Of a stretch of 64,000 bases of DNA, positions 57,392 to 64,000 are shown piece after piece (the first letter of the stretch is position 1; each line of letters opens with the position of its first letter). The stretch is taken from positions 7,876,393 to 7,940,392 of the forward strand of contig CP099851.1 in NCBI GenBank assembly GCA_030062745.1, given 5' to 3'. A model generated the notes under the pieces. That model was not told where the DNA came from and searched no databases. It worked only from the letters and a program-made list of their open reading frames with translations. The position numbers and the translations under genes were made by a program. Origin of the DNA: Capitulum mitella. Lineage: Eukaryota > Arthropoda > Thecostraca > Pollicipedomorpha > Pollicipedidae.

Positions 57392-57853
57392 TTTCATCAG
57401 CAGCATGACCTAACTGCCGTGCACGGCGGTCGTGTCCCTCACGGATTCCCGTGTCGACTCCCAGCCGCGCAGGGACGAATCCACGGTCTCAGAAACCTGG
57501 GGGAGATACGGGTTAATGTCAACACTCCTGAGCTGTTTTTGTAAGAACGCAAACAGTGAAAGGGCAAGCACAGCACCGTCTCCATCTGTTCCTGTCGTGA
57601 AGCGATTTCCTGTGTTTTCTTGACATGTCCTCATCTCGACCTTGTGCTTATTTCTTTCCGGTGGTTTTGGACTGCGAGTTGGTACAAGTGGGCATGAGCC
57701 TCGAAAACGGATCTTTAGGTTTTTAGTTAAAAAATACAAAAAACTGATCAGTGCACCAGTCGTCTTATGGAAAGAGCTACGCGCGTCTGGCGGCGTGCCA
57801 GAAGGAACCTGCATCGATCTGGCGGCGTACCCCGGCGGCAGCTTCGACTGTGC
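57392..57853. other. 3' flank of the cuticle gene; no clear polyadenylation signal
   Basis: I see no AATAAA or ATTAAA in the first few hundred bases after the stop. The 231-codon minus-strand frame at 57410-58105 extends into the inverted repeat and matches nothing. Confidence 0.35.
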
Positions 57854-60800
57854 AGTAAGGTGGAGTGAAAAAAATGTGTTTTGGAATTTCATAAACCTAC
57901 ATATTTCTCCAATATAATCCGCATCTGGAATGCTGTAAAACATGATTTTACATTTTTCAAAAAATGTGTCATTTGGAAGGTTTATGGCTTGTTTATTTTG
58001 ACCTAGACGCTGTCCAATAATGCATGTAAACGAGGCCCAGAGCCCCCTACAACGATTCAGTACGACTCCAAATGGATAATGTAGGGGCACAAATAGACTT
58101 GTCATGATGTGAAAAATGCAGCCTCATCCATTTATTTGGATTTAGGAACCTCGGTTTTGTATTGGGGAAGCTAAAATACGCTGTATGCAGCTTTTACGTC
58201 TGATATCTAGGTGAAGTGACTTGGTGATCAATATACACCAAAAAATGTCATGTCATTGGCGAAGAGCTAAGAACCTGCATCCCACTGCCAACCCCAAGAC
58301 TTTTTTCCTTCAGCTCTCCCTTTACTGCCAACAAAGGCCTGCCGCCGCCACCGCAGACGAAAGGTGGCGCGCGGAGCTGTCTGCGGACATTGTTCGCTGT
58401 CGGTGGAGGGTGGACAGGGTTGACGACGCATATGGTGCGGAGAGCTGCGTAGTGGGCACAGTCCTGAGAAGGAGACGCGTGACTGAGGACCGCAGAGAAC
58501 ACGCCAAAAGTCGGGACGAAAGCAAGATGTCTGTCAGTTTCTCCAGTGACGGAGTGATCGGCTTCCCTCCCGCAGACGGAGCTGCCTACATTGAGAAACG
58601 CCCTGGAAAGAATGTTTTTGGAACAAGAAATGCGTACTTTACCGAGGAATGTGGTAACGGTAAGGTATTTGACGCAACAGGTTGTTCCAAAAATGATTGG
58701 AAAATGGAGAAAAAAGATTCCTAGTGTCATCACAGAGGAGTTCTAGGTACTGTAACGTTTCAAAGATAATTTCCTTATGCCGATCGCATCGCACGGTCAG
58801 CCCGGCAAAAGGCGAGGGAGAAGTTTAACGTCAACATAGACCTGCCCATGGACGTAAGTGCCGGCCGCTGTCCCATGCTGATCATGCCCACGGCAACACA
58901 TAATCCCTGGAAAAAGCGGATACTCATGAGAAACGAAAAACAAATGGGAGCACGAGGAACAATGCAGGTGTCAGTTGTCGCACGTACATGGGCAATGGCT
59001 GCCTGCTGTCCAATGTTTTGCTGTTCTGCTGTTTCGCCAGTCTTCTTTTCCTTCCTTGGCATGCTTAACCCTATTCCCGGCAGGGGGGGGGGGCGGAATC
59101 CGCCCCCCCCTCGGGTTTTGTGCTTGCCAATTCTAGGCTTTTTAACGCAGCTTCACGAAACTTGGTCACTTTTCCTAGCTATTCCTTCTACGCGCCGTGA
59201 CAAAATTTCGAAATTCTATTTTGCTCAGGGGCGGAGCCAGGCAACGTTTTTGGGAGGCACCTCAGGTCATTTTTGGCCATGTTGAGGGTAAAAGGAAAAT
59301 GTCTGCCAAAAACAGAGTTTTTAAGATAGAACTTAAAACTTTATATGAATATATAGCTAAATAGTTGGGCAATGTGCATATGTAATTTTGTTTATCTGAG
59401 GTCACTTTACAAGGTCAGGTCAAGGTCAAAAGTCAAAATTTGTTTTTTTCGCAATAATTTCGGCGCCGTTTTTTTCAAATGCCAAACCCGGAATATATAT
59501 GACGTAGAAAGATGTCCTCTACTTGTGTACCAAGTTTCAGCTTGATATCAGGTCGGGTCACGGAGCTATGACCTAAAATGTCAGTGCACGTACCCTATAT
59601 CGCAAAAGCCAAAAAATGGATTTTTTGGAATAGAGTAAATTTAATCGATTAAAAACGTTTACAGATAATATTGAATGCACACGACATCATTCCAGGTGAC
59701 CCCAAGGTCACTGGAGGTCATTTAAGGTCAAAGGTCACAAATTGATCTGAAGAACGTGTGACCATGACAGTTCCCCCTTTTTTATGTCCCTGGCACCGCC
59801 TATGCTAACATTATACAAACATTGTAATGCGATTTGTATTTCTTTAGCATAACATGACTAGCAGACGCTAAAAAAGTGTTTTGGCCTCTTTTGTTCATTC
59901 CGTTATTAGAAAACTAATCCCCCTATTTTTAAAACCCTGTGAACGCCCATGAATTTTCTCAAAATTTCAAATTTGCATACCCATGGTAAAAGCCCTATCC
60001 ATAATCTCCCGATTGATGCCAGTTTCATCGAAATCGGTCTATAAACAACGGAGTTATAAGAAGTCAAAAAGTACCCCCCATTTTGACATTTTTGCCCCCC
60101 CTGTATCCACAAATTTCAAAATTTTGAAAATTTCTTTTTATAAAAATGTAGTTCACGTCACGGCAAATCGATTGCCGTTTGTTGCGATGAAATCGGATAA
60201 GTAGTTCTCGAGATCTCAGGGGGGGGGCGAATCCGCCCCCCCCCCCTGCCGGGAATCGGCCATACCGTCTAGCCCTCCGGGAATAGGGTTAACAGGTTTC
60301 TGTAGCCCTCTTTCCTCATCTCGATCGACATCGGATATTTACATTGTTCCTCGCAGCACGAAGAATTGCTTTCACTTTGTTTCTGTGCCCTGTCAGGAAT
60401 ATCCGCTCTTTGTCAAGGATTTCGCGTTGGAGAAGGCATGAGCACTGCATATATGCATTTTCCCGCAGCTATCACAACCTACTGCAGTGTATGTCAGCAT
60501 GGGGCAGGAGCAGGCGCATATAGCCGGTCTAACTTGGCGTTAAACTACTCCCTGTCCTCTTGCCGGGCTGACCGTGCGATGCGCTTGGCATGACAGAATT
60601 ATGTCTGAGGCCTCGGGGTTAACGTGAACTGCTCCGCCATGATCACACTGGGATTTATTTTTTCCATGTTCCAGAGATATCTGAAACAACCTTTTGCCCT
60701 AAATACCTCACTGTTACCACATTCCACGCGCACAAAACACGCGTTTCTTACTCCAACAACATTCTTGCCAGGGCGTTTCGCAATGGAGGCAGCTCGGCCT

Positions 60801-61519
60801 GGGGGAGGGGAGCCGATCACCCTATCACTGGAGAAACTGACGAACATCTTGCTTTCATCCTGACTTCTCCATCTTCAGTGCGGTCCTCAGTCAGGCGTCT
60901 CCTTGGCTGTGCCCACTACGCAGCTGTCCGCACCATCTGCGTTGTCAACCCTGTCCACCCCTACTGGCAGCGAACAATATCCGCATACAACCGCATACGA
61001 CAGTGCCGCGCGGCGCCTCTCGACGGCGGTGGCGACGGCATGACTTTGTATGCACTAAAGGGAAGGCTAAACGAAAAAAGTCTTTAGGCTTGCAATGCAA
61101 TGCAAGTTCTGAATCCTTCGCCCATGCTGACACACCTTTCGTTGTATGTGATCACCAAGTCAGTTCACCTCGATATCAGGCGTAAAGGTTACGAAAACGT
61201 ATTTAGGGTACTATAATACGAAATTCAAGTTTCTAGATCCAAATAAATGGATGCAGTTGCATTCTTCATATCATGCCAAAGTTAGTCATACCCCATATTA
61301 CCCATCCGGAGTCGTGCTGAATAGTTATAGGGGGCTCCCGCCCTGGTTTACGCGCATTATTGGGCAGCGTGGGGCAAAATAAAAAAGCCAAAACCTACTT
61401 AACGAGACATTTTCGAAAAATTTGGAATTACGTTTCCCATCTCCCAGATGTGGGTCTCATTGAAAAATATGTAAATTTTCGAACCTCCAAAATTTGTTTT
61501 TTCACTTCACCTTAATGTG
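57854..61519. mobile_element. large inverted repeat (fold-back-like) interrupted by a TTAA element
   Basis: The left arm (57854 to about 59000) and right arm (about 60350 to 61519) are reverse complements with substitutions and small gaps. Anchors are GTAAGGTGGAGTGAAAAAA at 57854 against TTTTTTCACTTCACCTTA at the far end, CATCCATTTATTTGGAT near 58126 against 61237-61253, and a perfect 23-base match between 58785-58807 and 60561-60583. Both arms contain an open stretch with VSFSSD.VIG and KRPGKN, of unknown identity. The middle holds TTAA element copy B. It may be a fold-back transposon or an inverted duplication; no transposase domain was recognised. Confidence 0.75.
59065..60292 (-). mobile_element. 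piggyBac-like non-autonomous TTAA element, copy B
   Basis: TTAA at 59065-59068 and 60289-60292, with the same 12-base inverted termini as copies A and C. It lies in the opposite orientation to them. The perfect DR1 reads AGGTCAAAGGTCA at 59725-59737. Poly-G/poly-C runs at both ends form hairpins. The element is 1,228 bases with no transposase. Confidence 0.88.
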
Positions 61520-61745
61520 AAGTCGTGCTCTCTGCCCGATTATGTGCGAGCTAAGGTCAGTGCGAGTGTCGGTGCGTCTGTCACCCGCAGAGTATGATCC
61601 CACCTCTGCAGCCTAGCCGACCAATGTGATGCCCGTCAGGAGCCTGACGCTGCCGCCGCGGCGCCTGTGCCGGAGCCGGTCCTGTTGGCGGGGAAGCAAA
61701 GCTTCCTGCAGCGGAGTCCGAGTCAATGCGAACGGACCGAGTGAC
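61520..61745. other. GC-rich spacer, no recognised gene
   Basis: Runs into the following minisatellite. A minus-strand frame (61916-61581) covers both but encodes only repeat-derived peptide and then an unrecognised tail. Confidence 0.3.
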
Positions 61746-61917
61746 GACACGCTGACCCGATGGTTCTCTCCCTCCCCCGGAGCACGTTGACCCACTGTTT
61801 CTCCGTCTCCACCCGGAGCACACCGATCTGCTGCTTCTTCCCCAGAACACAGTGACCCACTGCTTCTCCCCCCGGAACACGCCGACCCACTGCTTCTCTC
61901 CCGGAACGCCTGACAAA
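61746..61917. repeat. 29-37 bp minisatellite, five units
   Basis: Units follow the pattern ACRC.GACCCACTGCTTCTC then CCCGGARC, with variable pyrimidine length between. The minus strand reads repeated GEKQWV.VF peptides, a result of the repeat. Confidence 0.8.
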
Positions 61918-61956
61918 CCTAACGGCGTCGCGCGGCCCGAGCTTCTCCCACGGGCA

Positions 61957-63174
61957 TTAACCCTATTCCCGGAGGGCTAGACGGTATGGCCGATTCCCGG
62001 CAGGGGGGCGGATTCGGCCCCCCCTGAGATCTCGAGAACTACTTGTCCGATTTCATCGCAACGAACGGCAATCGATTTGCCGTGACGTGAACTACATTTT
62101 TGCAAAAAGAAATTCTCAAAATTTTGAAATTTGTGGATACAGGGAGGCAAAAATTTCAAAATGGGGGGTACTTTTTGACTTCTTATAACTCCGTTATTTA
62201 TCGACCGATTTCAATGAAACTGGCATGAAACGAGAGATTATGGATAGGGCTTTTATCATGGGTCTACAAATCTGAAATTTTGAGAAAATTCATGGGCGTT
62301 CACAGGGTTTCAAAAATAAGAAGATTGGTGTTCTAACAACTGGATGAACAAAAGAGGCAAACACCCTTTTTTGGCTTCTGCTAGTCATGTTATACTAAAG
62401 AAGTACAAATCGCATTACAATGTTTGTATAATGTTAGCATAGGCGGTGCCAGGGACATGAAAAAGGGAGAACTGTCATGATCACACGTTTCTAAGATTAA
62501 CTTGTGACCTTTGACCTTAAATGACCTCCAGTGACCTTGGGGTCACTTGGAATGATCTCCTATGCATTTAATATTATCTTTAAACGTTTTCAATCGTTTG
62601 ACTTCACTCTATTTCAAAATTTCATTTTATGGCTATTGCGATATAGGGTACGCGCACTGACATTTTAGGTCATAGCTCCGTGACCCGATCTGATATCAAG
62701 CTGAAACCTGGTACACAAGTAGAAGGCACCCTTCTACGTCATGTATATTCCGGGTTTGGCATTTGAAAAAACGATGCCGAAATTATTGCAAAAAAACAAT
62801 TTTGTCTTTTGACCTTGACCTGGCCTTGTAAAATGACCTCAGATCAACAAAATTTTTTGTGCACATTGCCCAAGTATTTAGCTATACATCCATATAAAGT
62901 TTGAAGTTCTATCTTAAAAACTCTGTTTTTGGCAGACATTTTTCTTTTACCCTTAACATGGCCAAAAATGGCATGAGGTGCCTCCCAAAAACATTGCCTG
63001 ACTCCGCCCCTGAGCAAAGTAGAATTTTGAAATTTTGTCACGGCACGAAGAAAAAATAGCTAGGAAAAGTCACCAAGGTTCGTGAAGCTGCGTTAAAAAG
63101 CCTGGAATTGGCAAGCAAAAACCCGAGGGGGGACGGATTCCGCCCCCCCCCCCCCCTGCCGGGAATAGGGTTAA
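61957..63174 (+). mobile_element. piggyBac-like non-autonomous TTAA element, copy C
   Basis: TTAA at 61957-61960 and 63171-63174 with intact TTAACCCTATTCCCGG and CCGGGAATAGGGTTAA ends. Same orientation as copy A and alignable over its whole length. A perfect DR1 lies at 62505-62517. The element is 1,218 bases without coding capacity. Three full-length copies with intact ends suggest fairly recent activity driven by a transposase from elsewhere. Confidence 0.88.
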
Positions 63175-63179
63175 GGCTG

Positions 63180-63740
63180 CGCGGGTCCTGGCGCAGGCTC
63201 GTCCATCACCGCCAGCTGCGGCGGCCACTTCAGAGGCAGCGGCCACCGTCCTCGTCTCGCTGTGCGAGAGAGTGAGTGACGGATGCCTCGCCGCGAGACC
63301 ATCCTGCTCCATTCCAGGAGCGAAGAGCAGCGCGCCTCGCCACCGCAATGAAGTACTGCTAGGTGATTCGGCTAATGTCAGCCATCAGCATCCACTTCTG
63401 CAGACGGCGCTGATGTGGTCGCGTGAGGAGCGCTTTCCGAGAGAATGGAAGGTGGCCGCGATATGGAGCTGGAGCTGCTGAAGCTCGTCGCATACTGCGC
63501 GCATCACGGCTCATGTCCTGCCACTTCTGGCCGATGTGAACCTGCTGGTCAGCTGCAGCCGGACCAGTAGTCGCGACTCGTGGACGTCGTGGCTGACCCC
63601 GGCCACAGGCTCCCAGGGGCTGTTGCGCTTCCGGTCGGCGCCGGGGCGTGGCCAGGGACGGGAAAATCACACAGTGCCGCCTGCTGCGGGGACATGCTGG
63701 CAGCCACGCCGAGCTGTCGACATTGACGACACTTAGCAGC
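63180..63740. other. GC-rich stretch without a recognised gene
   Basis: Composition resembles the coding exons. Frames exist on both strands (for example 63778-63359 minus), but none shows a known domain or convincing splice sites. It could include an exon. Confidence 0.25.
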
Positions 63741-63889
63741 ATTGGAGTGTTTCGCTGCCCCTGCAAATGCAACGGCAAATCAAGGAAAGAATTTCAAAAC
63801 AAACTTTAGAGCCGGTCAGTATATATGCAGTCTGTTTGACCCCTTTTCTCGACTTCTCCCTCCCTCCCCCTCTTTTTCTCTTCCCATCT

Positions 63890-63894
63890 CTCTC

Positions 63895-63930
<36 letters not shown>

Positions 63931-63932
63931 TC
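63890..63932. repeat. C-run and (CT)n microsatellite
   Basis: A short poly-C run is followed by about 14 CT repeats. Confidence 0.95.
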
Positions 63933-64000
63933 CCCTCCTCTTTGCTTTGCGCTTGTCTGTGGTGTTAACGTTTCTGTGACTTGCTGATGTTTCCCTGTGT

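Noticed and set aside
56480..57406. 308-, 238- and 194-codon minus-strand frames and an alternative plus frame over the cuticle exon
   Set aside because: Repetitive shadows of the 21-base coding repeat and GC-rich RR-2 exon.
57410..58105. 231-codon minus-strand frame as a gene
   Set aside because: Half of it lies in the arm of the large inverted repeat, it matches no family and has mixed composition.

Overview
This is eukaryotic nuclear DNA, gene-poor and crowded with degraded mobile elements. The best organism call is an arthropod, because the clearest gene is a cuticular protein with a Rebers-Riddiford RR-2 chitin-binding domain. The very high GC of the coding exons against an AT-richer, repeat-filled background fits a crustacean (a barnacle is a guess). 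No prokaryotic, organellar or viral genes were recognised.

Genes. (1) 4700-6019 (+) is an intronless coding region for the WD40-repeat protein AAMP/Sqt1. It sits directly behind a 1.9-kb zone that has almost no CpG (2791-4680). (2) 23629-24144 (+) is a GC-rich open frame with a possible PP1-docking motif, behind two CCAAT boxes; a candidate short first exon follows at 24656-24711. (3) 54511-57391 (+) is the RR-2 cuticular protein: a 4-codon first exon, a 1.94-kb intron and a long second exon with a heptapeptide repeat. It has a TATA box at 54420 and a 26-bp minisatellite just upstream. A few weaker candidate exons are listed with low confidence.

Mobile elements. Two related families end in TTAA+CCC, a piggyBac-like signature. 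The TTAACCCTATTCCCGG family has three complete 1.2-kb copies (34325, 59065, 61957) plus diverged fragments. The TTAACCCGC family has copies at 17431, 28191 and 39999. A more diverged relative lies at 47263-48773. Both families are rich in TGACCT nuclear-receptor half-sites, and all three full copies of the first carry a perfect DR1. There is also a hAT-like element with an 8-bp target duplication (45448-46511), a broken mariner (51940-52996, -), a Penelope-like RT remnant (8 kb, -), three non-LTR retrotransposon fragments (16.8-17.3, 37.9-39.2 and 39.3-40.0 kb) and two or three tRNA-derived SINEs. A large inverted repeat (57854-61519) has a TTAA element in its centre.

Tandem repeats are frequent. 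Examples are a 153-bp array at the left edge whose inverted relative lies inside the cuticle-gene intron, a 240-bp duplication at 26 kb, and a roughly 45-bp array that multiplies the 3' splice site of the cuticle gene. The remaining stretches (notably 29.6-34.3 kb and 49.4-51.1 kb) show no gene that I can support.
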